A stretch of 64,000 nucleotides of DNA from an uncultured Oscillospiraceae bacterium (GTDB taxonomy: Bacteria > Bacillota > Clostridia > Oscillospirales > Acutalibacteraceae): the NCBI GenBank assembly GCA_958366985.1, contig CATXDC010000001.1, positions 1 through 64,000 on the forward strand, in the 5' to 3' direction. The notes beneath the pieces were generated by a model. It worked only from the letters and a program-made list of their open reading frames with translations, searched no databases and was not told the origin of the DNA. This document shows positions 14,985 to 23,423 of this stretch, one piece after another. A program made the translations under genes and the position numbers. How positions within the stretch are numbered: position 1 is the first letter of the stretch; each line of letters opens with the position of its first letter.

Positions 14985-16442
14985 TTATTGTGCAAGGTGG
15001 TTAAGAACACTTGTCAGAAGTGTGTAGAAACGTTCAAAAGAATCAAGAGGCAGGTATTCATCAGGAGTATGGCAACCCCTTATTGTGGGACCAACTGCAA
15101 TGGCGTCAAGTCCAGGAATTGCATCTGAGAAAAGTCCGCACTCAAGCCCCGCATGAATTGCTTCAATTTTCAGTTCGTCGTTGAATAAATTACGATAGCA
15201 CTCACAGAACACATCACGAACAGGTGAGTTTTCTGCAAAAGCCCATCCGGGATACTGACCGGCGATATTTACGGAAAATCCAAATGTATCTGCAAGAAGG
15301 CCAAGCACATCCTTTGTCTCTTCCTGAAGTGAAGAGACTGAGCTTCTGGGGGCAAAAACAAGACGCATAGTGTTATCTGATGTGCTTACTATTCCCAAAT
15401 TAAGTGATGTGACTACAAAGTATCCCTGATTAGGATTGCGGCGGCGGATTCCGTTGGGAGCAAGGCAAACTGCATTGATAAGAGCTTTGCTGCTCTCAGA
15501 AGAGAAAACAGAAACGTTATTGTTTTCAGTTGCCTCAACTACGTATTTAAAATCAGGTTCTGACGGTAGAATTTCATTCTTAAATTCTTCGCACATTTTG
15601 GTGGCTGTCTGAACAGCGTTTTCTGCTTCATTTACATCTGCAAAGAAAACAGCTGTTTCACATTCACGTGGAATAGCGTTATCTTTATTTCCTCCGTTGA
15701 ATGATACAAGTTTAGCCTGACCGTTTTGTGATATACGGTATAAAACACGAGCCATGAGCTTGTTGGCATTGTATCTTTCTTTATCTATATCTGTTCCGGA
15801 ATGTCCGCCGAGCAGTCCGGAAAATGAAATTTTCACGACTGAACCACTGACAGTTTCCTTTTCTGTTGTTTTGGAAAGAGTATATCTCATTCCTCCTGCA
15901 CAGCTTACAGTTGCAACTCCCTCTTCCTCAGAGTCAAGGTTTATCATTGTACGTGCTTTGAGAATTGACTTGTCCAGTGCAACTGCTCCGTCAAGACCAA
16001 CTTCTTCCTGTGTTGTAAAGACACACTCAATTGGAGGATGAATAAGTGTATTGTCATCGAGTATTGTCATCATAAGAGCTACAGCAGCACCGTTGTCACC
16101 GCCGAGAGTTGTACCGTTGGCACGAAGTACTCCGTTTTCAACAATCAAATCAATGCCGTCTTTGTCAAAGTCATGAGCAACACCGGCTCTTTTTTCACAA
16201 ACCATATCAAGATGACCCTGAAGCATTACGGCAGGTTTGTTTTCTGCTCCCTTGGAAGCAGGCTTTTTAATTACAACATTGTTTGCTTTGTCCTGATAAA
16301 CTTCGAGATTTCTTGCTTTTGCAAAATCAACAAGAAAATCGCTGACAGCTTTTTCGTTTCCTGAGCTTCTCGGTATGGCGCTTATGTCTTCAAAAAAGCG
16401 GAAGAGAGCTTCCGGCTTGTATCCTTTAATTTTGTATTCCAT
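14985..16442 (-). CDS. pepD: Aminoacyl-histidine dipeptidase (peptidase D, M20 family)
   Basis: A 485-residue cytosolic zinc dipeptidase, the usual PepD length. The metal-site motifs of M20 enzymes are visible: Gly-His-Leu-Asp-Met-Val near residues 79-84, Gly-Gly-Asp-Asn-Gly-Ala near 118-123, and the catalytic Thr-Thr-Gln-Glu-Glu-Val-Gly near 149-155. A lid domain with Gly-Gly-His-Ser-Gly-Thr follows near 216. It cleaves dipeptides such as Xaa-His, supplying amino acids from peptides taken up by the neighbouring OPT protein. It has its own promoter and is divergent from tepA. Confidence 0.93.
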   Translation of the reverse strand: MEYKIKGYKPEALFRFFEDISAIPRSSGNEKAVSDFLVDFAKARNLEVYQDKANNVVIKKPASKGAENKPAVMLQGHLDMVCEKRAGVAHDFDKDGIDLIVENGVLRANGTTLGGDNGAAVALMMTILDDNTLIHPPIECVFTTQEEVGLDGAVALDKSILKARTMINLDSEEEGVATVSCAGGMRYTLSKTTEKETVSGSVVKISFSGLLGGHSGTDIDKERYNANKLMARVLYRISQNGQAKLVSFNGGNKDNAIPRECETAVFFADVNEAENAVQTATKMCEEFKNEILPSEPDFKYVVEATENNNVSVFSSESSKALINAVCLAPNGIRRRNPNQGYFVVTSLNLGIVSTSDNTMRLVFAPRSSVSSLQEETKDVLGLLADTFGFSVNIAGQYPGWAFAENSPVRDVFCECYRNLFNDELKIEAIHAGLECGLFSDAIPGLDAIAVGPTIRGCHTPDEYLPLDSFERFYTLLTSVLNHLAQ

Positions 16443-16490
16443 AAAAAAGACCCCTTATTAAAAATTGGATTGTAAAAATACAATATTGAT

Positions 16491-16519
16491 ATTTTATCAT
16501 AATCGACCAGGAATGACAA
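16491..16519 (-). promoter_or_regulatory. Promoter of pepD
   Basis: On the minus strand TTGTCA (16514-16519) and TAAAAT (16491-16496) are separated by exactly 17 bases, 50 bases upstream of the start codon. Confidence 0.6.
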
Positions 16520-16551
16520 ATCTATTATAAATGTTTTACTATATTACGTTG

Positions 16552-16580
16552 TTGCATGGATTTACCAAAAATGATATAAT
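16552..16580 (+). promoter_or_regulatory. Promoter of the tepA-ftsK operon
   Basis: TTGCAT (16552-16557) and TATAAT (16575-16580) with a 17-base spacer, 87 bases before the tepA start. Confidence 0.6.
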
Positions 16581-16666
16581 TAAATGCTAATTGAGCGATA
16601 TAAAATCGAATAGAAATTTTCATTTTGCAAAGAATAATCATGAAAAATTTTGCGAGGTGAAAATTT

Positions 16667-17413
16667 ATGAACAGCTTTAAAAGTGCTGAAAACTTTACTA
16701 TATTGACTCCTGAAGAGGATACACAGACTCAGGAGGAAAGCGTAAATAACGGTGATGACAGCATTAAGGAAACCGGTTCGGTTACAGTTAAAAAGAACGG
16801 TCATTTGATACATTGCCTTACGGTAATAGGTCAGATTGAAGGTCATTACATTCTGCCTGTACAGAATAAAACCACAAAATATGAGCATGTAATACCTCAG
16901 CTTGTGGCAATTGAGGAAAGCAGCGAGATTGAGGGACTAATTATTATCCTCAATACTGTCGGCGGAGATATTGAAGCAGGACTTGCAATTGCGGAGCTTA
17001 TCGCCGGTATGGAAAAACCTACTGTTTCACTTGTCCTCGGCGGAGGGCATTCAATCGGAGTGCCCCTGGCAGTTTCCGCTAAAAAATCCTTTATAGCACC
17101 ATCCGCCACTATGACAATACATCCTGTTAGAATGAATGGGCTTGTTTTAGGTGTTCCTCAGACTCTTTCGTATTTTGATAAAATGCAGGAGAGAATAGTT
17201 CGTTTTGTCTGCGAAAATTCTGAGATAACATCGGAAAAGTTCCGAAGTCTTATGATGGCTACCGGTGAGCTTGTTATGGACGTGGGAACTGTTCTGGATG
17301 GAGAAGCGGCAGTAAACGCTGGTCTTATTGATTCTTTGGGAGGACTTTCGCAGGCTCTCAACTGTCTTTATGAAATGATAGAGGAGAAAGGCAATCAAAA
17401 GGGGGAAGAATAA
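16667..17413 (+). CDS. tepA: TepA-like ClpP-class serine protease
   Basis: A 248-residue protein of the ClpP/crotonase fold. A polar N-terminal tail of about 40 residues precedes the protease core. The nucleophile motif Gly-His-Ser-Ile-Gly is near residue 128 and the His of Thr-Ile-His-Pro-Val near 148, equivalent to the ClpP Ser-His pair. B. subtilis TepA (YmfB) helps clear signal peptides during secretion and sporulation. The gene order tepA-ylzJ-spoIIIE is the same as in Bacillus, which secures the assignment. GCGAGG lies upstream, and the stop overlaps the next ATG by one base. Confidence 0.85.
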   Translation: MNSFKSAENFTILTPEEDTQTQEESVNNGDDSIKETGSVTVKKNGHLIHCLTVIGQIEGHYILPVQNKTTKYEHVIPQLVAIEESSEIEGLIIILNTVGGDIEAGLAIAELIAGMEKPTVSLVLGGGHSIGVPLAVSAKKSFIAPSATMTIHPVRMNGLVLGVPQTLSYFDKMQERIVRFVCENSEITSEKFRSLMMATGELVMDVGTVLDGEAAVNAGLIDSLGGLSQALNCLYEMIEEKGNQKGEE

Positions 17414-17616
17414 TGCTTTATACTATTATTTCCCTTGATGATGTTTTTTATCAGCAGCCGGAAGAGCTCAAAACAATGTCTTTGAAGCACGGATATGCTC
17501 AGTATTCGGTTAAAAACGGCAGAAAAGAAATAATAAACTTTTTTTCGACAAATCCCTATGATTATTTAGGTAAAATAGATTTGGAACATGAAAACACTGA
17601 TACAGGTCTTAACTGA
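17413..17616 (+). CDS. ylzJ: YlzJ-like protein
   Basis: A 67-residue protein starting Met-Leu-Tyr-Thr-Ile-Ile-Ser-Leu-Asp-Asp-Val-Phe, the typical opening of YlzJ-like proteins, at the usual length. The function is unknown in any species. Its position between tepA and ftsK/spoIIIE, with a one-base overlap to tepA, is the conserved arrangement of endospore formers and supports a real gene despite its size. Confidence 0.8.
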   Translation: MLYTIISLDDVFYQQPEELKTMSLKHGYAQYSVKNGRKEIINFFSTNPYDYLGKIDLEHENTDTGLN

Positions 17617-17647
17617 CCTGTGTACTACATACTTCGGAGGGAAAAGG

Positions 17648-20221
17648 ATGGCAAAATCAGCAGGAACAAAAACTAAGAAACCTGGTACTAAAACCGGCAG
17701 TCGCAGCGGTACAGCTAAAAAAAGTCCAGCTAAAAGCAGCACTGCGTCAAGAAAGAAACCTAATATAGAAATTATTGACGAACCGAAGCTTAAAGCTAAA
17801 AAGCAGATAACAGCAATACTCTTATTTGCTTTTTCAGTATTCTTTCTTTTTGTAACGATAATTCCCGGTGAAAGCTTCTGGCAGGTAATGCGAAATGTTA
17901 TTTTCGGTCTGTTCGGATATTGCGCTTTCCTTTGGCCTTTAATAATGATTTATGTATCGGTTATGTATGCCATGGAGAAAACCGATGACAAAATAGGCTT
18001 TAAGATGTTTGAAATAACAATGCTTATTGTTTTCATCTGCGGAGCCTTTTACATATTCAGCGGTAATTTTGACAATGTGTCAATTTGGGAAGATATAAAA
18101 GATTCCTATAAAATGGGTATATCCCATGCTAACGGCGGAGTGTTCGGTGCAATATTCGGCGGAATACTTATGAAAATTTTCGGTAAAACCGGCGCTGCTA
18201 TTACGGATATAATCATCATTTGCGTTATGATAATGCTTATAACCGGTACAACACTTATTAAGCTTTTCAAAACACTTTGGACTCCTGTAAAGAAGATTGA
18301 GGAGTATTCGGAGGTAAAGGTAAATGAAATGATTCCGGTAAGGGGAAAGCGTTTCAATATAGATGTTGACCTGGGTCCTGACGATGAAACCGAAGTGCGC
18401 AGAAAATCAAACGATGATGACGATGATGAAATCCTCACTATTTTCGATCAGGATAAAAGATCAAAAAACAGAACAGGAAAAAAAGCAAAGAAAAATTCTG
18501 AAGATGAAGCTATTGCTAAGATATTTGATATAAACAGAGAAGAGAAAAAGACTGCTAGTGCATCTGAAACTGTTTCACAGCCGCAGCCTGCTGTACAGAA
18601 TCCTGCTTCGGGAATTGACGACATTGTAAAAAAAGCGGCGCAGAAATCAGCGGCTGCCAAAGCTCCTGTGCCTGTGGAAATAGCTTCCGAAATAAAAGCA
18701 CAGTCAGGTAAAGACGATAACAGTGCAAATTATCAGTTCCCGCCTCTTGATTGTTTAAGAAAGGGTACAAAATCCTCTTCATCTGTTGACAGTGAAGAGC
18801 TTAAACAGAATGCAAGCACTCTTGTTTCAACTTTAAAGAGTTTTGGAGTTGAAACAAAGGTTATAGACATCAGCAGAGGTCCTTCTGTTACAAGATATGA
18901 GCTTAAACCGTCGGCAGGTGTAAAAATAAGCCGTATTACAAATCTTGCTGATGATATTGCTCTTAACCTTGCCGCTTCAGGTGTGCGTATTGAAGCGCCG
19001 ATTCCAAACAAAGCGGCGGTAGGTATAGAGATACCCAATCGAAACCGTGAAGTGGTTACAGCAAGGGAGATAATAGATACAAACCAGTTCAGACTTGCAA
19101 AGAGCAAATTAAACGTTGCTCTTGGTAAGGACATAACAGGTAATGTAACCTGTGCAGATTTATCTAAAATGCCCCATTTGCTTATTGCCGGTACAACAGG
19201 TTCAGGTAAATCGGTATGCGTTAACTCGATGATAATAAGTATTCTTTATAACGCACGGCCGGACGAAGTAAAGCTTCTTATGATAGACCCCAAAAAGGTT
19301 GAATTTACAGTTTATAACGGTATTCCGCATCTTCTGGTACCTGTCGTTACCGATCCGAGAAAGGCATCGGGCGCTCTTAACTGGGCAGTGTCCGAAATGC
19401 TTAACAGGTACAAGCTTTTTTCACAGGCAAATGTAAGAGATATGAAAGGCTACAATAAGCTCTGTGAAAATACACCGGATATGAAGAAGCTTCCCCATAT
19501 TGTTATATTTATCGATGAGCTTTCTGACCTTATGATGGCAGCACCCAATGAAGTTGAAGATTCAATTTGCCGTTTGGCACAGATGGCTCGTGCTGCCGGT
19601 ATGCACCTTGTAATAGCAACACAGCGTCCGTCAGTTGACGTTATCACCGGACTTATTAAGGCAAATATACCAAGCCGAATAGCCCTTACTGTTTCTTCCC
19701 AGATTGACTCACGTACAATCCTCGATTCAGCAGGAGCAGAAAAGCTTTTAGGTAACGGCGATATGCTCTTTAATCCTATCGGAGCAGCAAAGCCAATACG
19801 TGTTCAGGGATGTTTCCTTACCGATGAAGAAGTTGAATCGGTAGTAGATTTCATTAAGTCTCAGGAGTCAGCAAATTACGACGAAGAGGTAAACGAAGAG
19901 ATAGAACGTCAGGCAGCAGCTGATACAAGTAAGAAAAAAGGCGGTTCTTCTGACTTTACTGAGGGCGGAGAAGAAGAGGACGAGATGCTTTCTAAGGCAA
20001 TTGAAGTAGTTGTAGAAGCTCAGATGGCATCTACAACGCTTCTCCAGAGAAAGCTGCGTTTAGGATATGCCCGTGCTGCAAGGCTTGTAGATACCCTTGA
20101 GGAAAGAGGAATAGTAGGTCCTTTTGAAGGAAGCAAACCGAGAAAGGTGCTTATGACAAAGCAGCAGTGGATGGAGATGAACGCTCTTGCTTCCGACAGC
20201 GACAATACATCGGAGGAATAA
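17648..20221 (+). CDS. ftsK: DNA translocase FtsK/SpoIIIE
   Basis: An 857-residue septal DNA pump that moves chromosomes into daughter cells or the forespore. A Lys/Ser/Thr-rich N-terminus is followed by four or five membrane helices (about residues 55-200) and an acidic linker to about 380. The motor domain then has Walker A Gly-Thr-Thr-Gly-Ser-Gly-Lys-Ser at 515-522 and Walker B Phe-Ile-Asp-Glu-Leu. A C-terminal gamma winged helix (about 785-850) reads KOPS/SRS sequences. The start is ATG at 17648 after GGAGGGA; the earlier in-frame ATG lies inside ylzJ and is rejected. Synteny favours the SpoIIIE role, but one protein may serve both. Confidence 0.93.
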   Translation: MAKSAGTKTKKPGTKTGSRSGTAKKSPAKSSTASRKKPNIEIIDEPKLKAKKQITAILLFAFSVFFLFVTIIPGESFWQVMRNVIFGLFGYCAFLWPLIMIYVSVMYAMEKTDDKIGFKMFEITMLIVFICGAFYIFSGNFDNVSIWEDIKDSYKMGISHANGGVFGAIFGGILMKIFGKTGAAITDIIIICVMIMLITGTTLIKLFKTLWTPVKKIEEYSEVKVNEMIPVRGKRFNIDVDLGPDDETEVRRKSNDDDDDEILTIFDQDKRSKNRTGKKAKKNSEDEAIAKIFDINREEKKTASASETVSQPQPAVQNPASGIDDIVKKAAQKSAAAKAPVPVEIASEIKAQSGKDDNSANYQFPPLDCLRKGTKSSSSVDSEELKQNASTLVSTLKSFGVETKVIDISRGPSVTRYELKPSAGVKISRITNLADDIALNLAASGVRIEAPIPNKAAVGIEIPNRNREVVTAREIIDTNQFRLAKSKLNVALGKDITGNVTCADLSKMPHLLIAGTTGSGKSVCVNSMIISILYNARPDEVKLLMIDPKKVEFTVYNGIPHLLVPVVTDPRKASGALNWAVSEMLNRYKLFSQANVRDMKGYNKLCENTPDMKKLPHIVIFIDELSDLMMAAPNEVEDSICRLAQMARAAGMHLVIATQRPSVDVITGLIKANIPSRIALTVSSQIDSRTILDSAGAEKLLGNGDMLFNPIGAAKPIRVQGCFLTDEEVESVVDFIKSQESANYDEEVNEEIERQAAADTSKKKGGSSDFTEGGEEEDEMLSKAIEVVVEAQMASTTLLQRKLRLGYARAARLVDTLEERGIVGPFEGSKPRKVLMTKQQWMEMNALASDSDNTSEE

Positions 20222-20223
20222 AT

Positions 20224-22116
20224 ATGAGTTTTTTACCCATAACGAAAGAGGAAATGACAGCAAGAGGCTGGGATGATGTGGACTTTGTCTACGTCTCCGG
20301 CGACGCATATGTCGATCATCCCAGTTTCGGAGCAGCTATAATAACCCGTGTTCTGGAAAATGAGGGATTCAGAGTCGGATTTCTGGCTCAGCCCGATTAT
20401 AGAAATGTCGAATCTTTCAAAGAGTTCGGCAGACCAAAGCTTGGATTTTTTGTTTCCTCCGGAAATATAGATTCCATGGTAGCCCATTATACGGCGGCAA
20501 AAAAGCACAGAAGCGATGACGCTTATACTCCCGGCGGAAAAGCGGGTAAACGTCCCGACAGAGCAGTAATAGTTTACTGTAACCGCATAAGAGAGGCATA
20601 CGGAGATGTTCCTATAATCATAGGTGGTCTGGAAGCTTCATTAAGACGCTTTGCTCATTACGATTACTGGGATGACCGTATACGCAGTTCTATTCTTTTT
20701 GATTCCGGAGCAGATTTGCTGGTTTACGGAATGGGTGAGAATCAGACAATACAGATAGCAAACCGCCTGAGAAACGGCGAAAGCATTGATGAAATCCATG
20801 ATGTAAAGGGAACCTGTTACAGTGTTACTGTTTCCGAAACGCCTCTTTACGGAGCTGAATGTCCCTCACTGGAAAACGTTATCAACAGTAAAAGAGAATA
20901 TGCTATTTCCTGCCGTATACAGCAGGACGAGCAGGATCATATAAGAGGAAAGCTTATAAAGCAAAGGCACGGCAAGAGAATGCTTGTGCAGAATCCACCG
21001 ATGCCGCCTCTTACAACCGAGGAACTTGATAAGGTCTATGCATTACCCTATATGAGGGCGTGGCATCCGTCATATGATGAATTAGGAGGAGTTCCCGGAA
21101 TTACGGAAGTTAAGTTTTCCATAACTCATAACAGAGGCTGCTTCGGAGCTTGTAATTTCTGCTCAATTGCTTTTCATCAGGGAAGGTATGTTACAACGAG
21201 AAGCAGAGAATCCATAATTGCGGAAGCAGAAAAGCTTACAAAGCTTCCGGATTTTAAAGGCTATATACATGACATTGGCGGTCCCACTGCAAATTTCAGA
21301 AGACCTTCCTGCGATGTCCAGGAAAACAGGGGATTGTGTAAGGGCAAAAAATGTCTTGCTCCAAAGCCTTGTCCGCAGCTTAAAGTTGATCACAGTGAAT
21401 ATCTTTCAATACTCCGTCAGGTTCGTGAATTGCCTAAAGTCAAAAAGGTGTTTATCCGTTCCGGTATACGTTATGACTATCTTTTGGAGGATAAGGACGA
21501 TACTTTCTTCCGTGAATTAGTAAAACACCACGTTAGCGGACAGCTTAAGGTAGCTCCGGAGCATTGTTCGGCAGCGGTTCTCGATAAAATGGGAAAACCT
21601 CATATTGAAGCATATATTGAGTTTTCAAAGAAATATTTCCGTCTTTGCGGCGAAAGTGATAAGGAGCAGTATCTTGTACCTTATCTTATGTCATCACATC
21701 CTGGAAGCACCTTAAAGGATGCCGTAGAGCTTGCCGTGTTCCTTAAAAAGCTCAAAATACGTCCGGAGCAGGTACAGGATTTTTATCCCACACCTGGAAC
21801 GATTTCTACATGTATGTTCTATACTGAACTTGACCCGTACACTCTCGAGAAAGTTTATGTTGCGAAAACTCCCCATGAAAAAGCTCTTCAAAGGGCGTTG
21901 CTTCAGTATTTTAATCCTAAAAACAAAGCCCTTGTTATCGAGGCTCTTAAACGTGCCGGACGCAGTGACCTTATAGGTATGGGAGATAAATGCCTTGTGC
22001 GTCCCGAAGTTTCACGAGGCTCAGCGGGTCAGTATAATAAGAAAAATACAAATAATAAAGGAAAAAGCTCCTCTTCTTACAATAGAAGAGCGACACAGAA
22101 AAACAGGAAGAAATAA
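20224..22116 (+). CDS. YgiQ-family radical SAM protein
   Basis: A 630-residue protein of the UPF0313/YgiQ family. The N-terminal half has a B12-binding-like fold and the conserved Gly-Gly-Leu-Glu-Ala-Ser-Leu-Arg-Arg motif. The radical SAM cluster Cys306-X3-Cys310-X2-Cys313 sits in Gly-Cys-Phe-Gly-Ala-Cys-Asn-Phe-Cys. A second Cys-rich stretch near 360-395 may hold a further cluster. The C-terminal 35 residues are Ser, Asn and Lys rich and look disordered. The reaction is unknown in the family. The ATG lies two bases after the ftsK stop. Confidence 0.88.
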   Translation: MSFLPITKEEMTARGWDDVDFVYVSGDAYVDHPSFGAAIITRVLENEGFRVGFLAQPDYRNVESFKEFGRPKLGFFVSSGNIDSMVAHYTAAKKHRSDDAYTPGGKAGKRPDRAVIVYCNRIREAYGDVPIIIGGLEASLRRFAHYDYWDDRIRSSILFDSGADLLVYGMGENQTIQIANRLRNGESIDEIHDVKGTCYSVTVSETPLYGAECPSLENVINSKREYAISCRIQQDEQDHIRGKLIKQRHGKRMLVQNPPMPPLTTEELDKVYALPYMRAWHPSYDELGGVPGITEVKFSITHNRGCFGACNFCSIAFHQGRYVTTRSRESIIAEAEKLTKLPDFKGYIHDIGGPTANFRRPSCDVQENRGLCKGKKCLAPKPCPQLKVDHSEYLSILRQVRELPKVKKVFIRSGIRYDYLLEDKDDTFFRELVKHHVSGQLKVAPEHCSAAVLDKMGKPHIEAYIEFSKKYFRLCGESDKEQYLVPYLMSSHPGSTLKDAVELAVFLKKLKIRPEQVQDFYPTPGTISTCMFYTELDPYTLEKVYVAKTPHEKALQRALLQYFNPKNKALVIEALKRAGRSDLIGMGDKCLVRPEVSRGSAGQYNKKNTNNKGKSSSSYNRRATQKNRKK

Positions 22117-22118
22117 AT

Positions 22119-23075
22119 ATGAAAAAATTAAGCAAACGTAAGAAAAAACGCATATTTACTACTGCCGCCGTTCTTATATTGATGGCAGTTTCACTTGTTT
22201 TCACTTCTTTTATGGGTATAATTGAGCTTCCATTCGAAATATCAGCTTGGAAGGACGTATTCAAGTTAGTTAATATTGAAACTATTACAGATGTACCCGA
22301 TTCTGATTTTTCCGTTACGTTTTTAGATGTAGGACAGGGCGACTGTTCTCTCATCAAAAGCGGAGGACAGACGATGCTTATTGATGGCGGTGAACCGGAA
22401 AACGCTGACAAGATACTTAATTTTCTCAAGGAAAATTCCATAACGAAGCTCGACTACGTGGTGGCAACACATCCCCATTCTGACCATATAGGGGCACTGC
22501 CGGAAGTGATTGATAACGTGGAAGTGGAAAACGTTATAATCCCGGAAATTTCGGAAGAAAATGTTCCTACCTCAAAAATCTATGAGTATTTTCTTTTAGC
22601 TGTACAGAAATCAGGCGCAAATGTAATTGCGGCTAAGTCAGGTAATAAATATTCTTTGGGAGATGCCAATTTTAAGATTTTAGCTCCTGTAGCCGATGAT
22701 GACGAACTTAACAATATGTCCGTTGTACTTAAAATGACATTTGGAAATACTTCTTTCCTTTTTACCGGTGATGCTGAAAAGAAAGTGGAAAACGCTTTAT
22801 TGGATCTTAACACAGATCTTTCTGCTGATGTTATCAAAATAGGTCATCACGGAAGCAGTACATCTACAAGTGATAAATTTTTAAAGGCAGTTTCTCCTGA
22901 AATAGCGGTAATAAGCGTAGGTGAGGATAATCGTTACGGTCATCCCAATTATGAAACCATTGAGAGACTTGCAAAGTACAGTATAAAGACATACATGACG
23001 AAAGATAACGGAGATATAGTGATTACATCTGACGGCAATAATCTTTCCGTAACAAGTCAGAAGGAGGAACGGTAA
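22119..23075 (+). CDS. ComEC/Rec2-like extracellular MBL-fold protein
   Basis: A 318-residue protein with an N-terminal basic patch and a single membrane helix (residues 10-33), then a metallo-beta-lactamase domain outside the membrane. The metal motif is His118-Pro-His120-Ser-Asp122-His123, preceded by Asp-Val-Gly-Gln-Gly-Asp, which is characteristic of the ComEC/Rec2 MBL domain. Further ligands are in Phe-Thr-Gly-Asp-Ala and Gly-His-His-Gly-Ser. It lacks the competence channel, so it is a stand-alone hydrolase, possibly a nuclease. It overlaps the DUF3006 gene by one base, a common pairing. Confidence 0.85.
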   Translation: MKKLSKRKKKRIFTTAAVLILMAVSLVFTSFMGIIELPFEISAWKDVFKLVNIETITDVPDSDFSVTFLDVGQGDCSLIKSGGQTMLIDGGEPENADKILNFLKENSITKLDYVVATHPHSDHIGALPEVIDNVEVENVIIPEISEENVPTSKIYEYFLLAVQKSGANVIAAKSGNKYSLGDANFKILAPVADDDELNNMSVVLKMTFGNTSFLFTGDAEKKVENALLDLNTDLSADVIKIGHHGSSTSTSDKFLKAVSPEIAVISVGEDNRYGHPNYETIERLAKYSIKTYMTKDNGDIVITSDGNNLSVTSQKEER

Positions 23076-23296
23076 TGGCTGAGTATTTCTCCGTTGACAG
23101 AACTGAAAATAATTTGGCAATTTTAATAAGTGAAAGCGGACAAAAGTTTGATGTTCCTTTTTCTGAATTTGAAATAAAACCCTGTGAAGGTATGGTTTTT
23201 CGTCAAGTGGATAACAAATATATCCGTGATGAAAAGGAAGAACAAATACGTAAAAAACGCATTTTTGATTTGCAGAAGCAGCTCTTTAAAAAATAA
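23075..23296 (+). CDS. DUF3006 domain protein
   Basis: A 73-residue protein of the DUF3006 family: a small beta barrel beginning Glu-Tyr-Phe-Ser-Val-Asp-Arg-Thr-Glu with a charged helical tail. The family has no known function but often follows ComEC-like MBL genes, as here. Start and stop share one base (TAATG). AGGAGG lies upstream. Confidence 0.8.
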   Translation: MAEYFSVDRTENNLAILISESGQKFDVPFSEFEIKPCEGMVFRQVDNKYIRDEKEEQIRKKRIFDLQKQLFKK

Positions 23297-23313
23297 AATT
23301 AATTTGTAAAAAT

Positions 23314-23340
23314 TCCTCTTGACAAATTCTGTCAAGAGGA
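23314..23340 (+). terminator. Perfect hairpin downstream of DUF3006
   Basis: TCCTCTTGACA (23314-23324) and TGTCAAGAGGA (23330-23340) form an 11-base stem with a five-base loop. The plus strand is not T-rich after it, while the minus strand would be. It probably ends the operon but may be a weak or leaky terminator ahead of the symporter gene. Confidence 0.5.
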
Positions 23341-23423
23341 GTAATATTAACCCAACGCTTTATCACGTAAAAGCTTTAAAGCATAAAAAGTTAAAAGCGA
23401 TAAAGTAAGGGAGTAGATGTGTT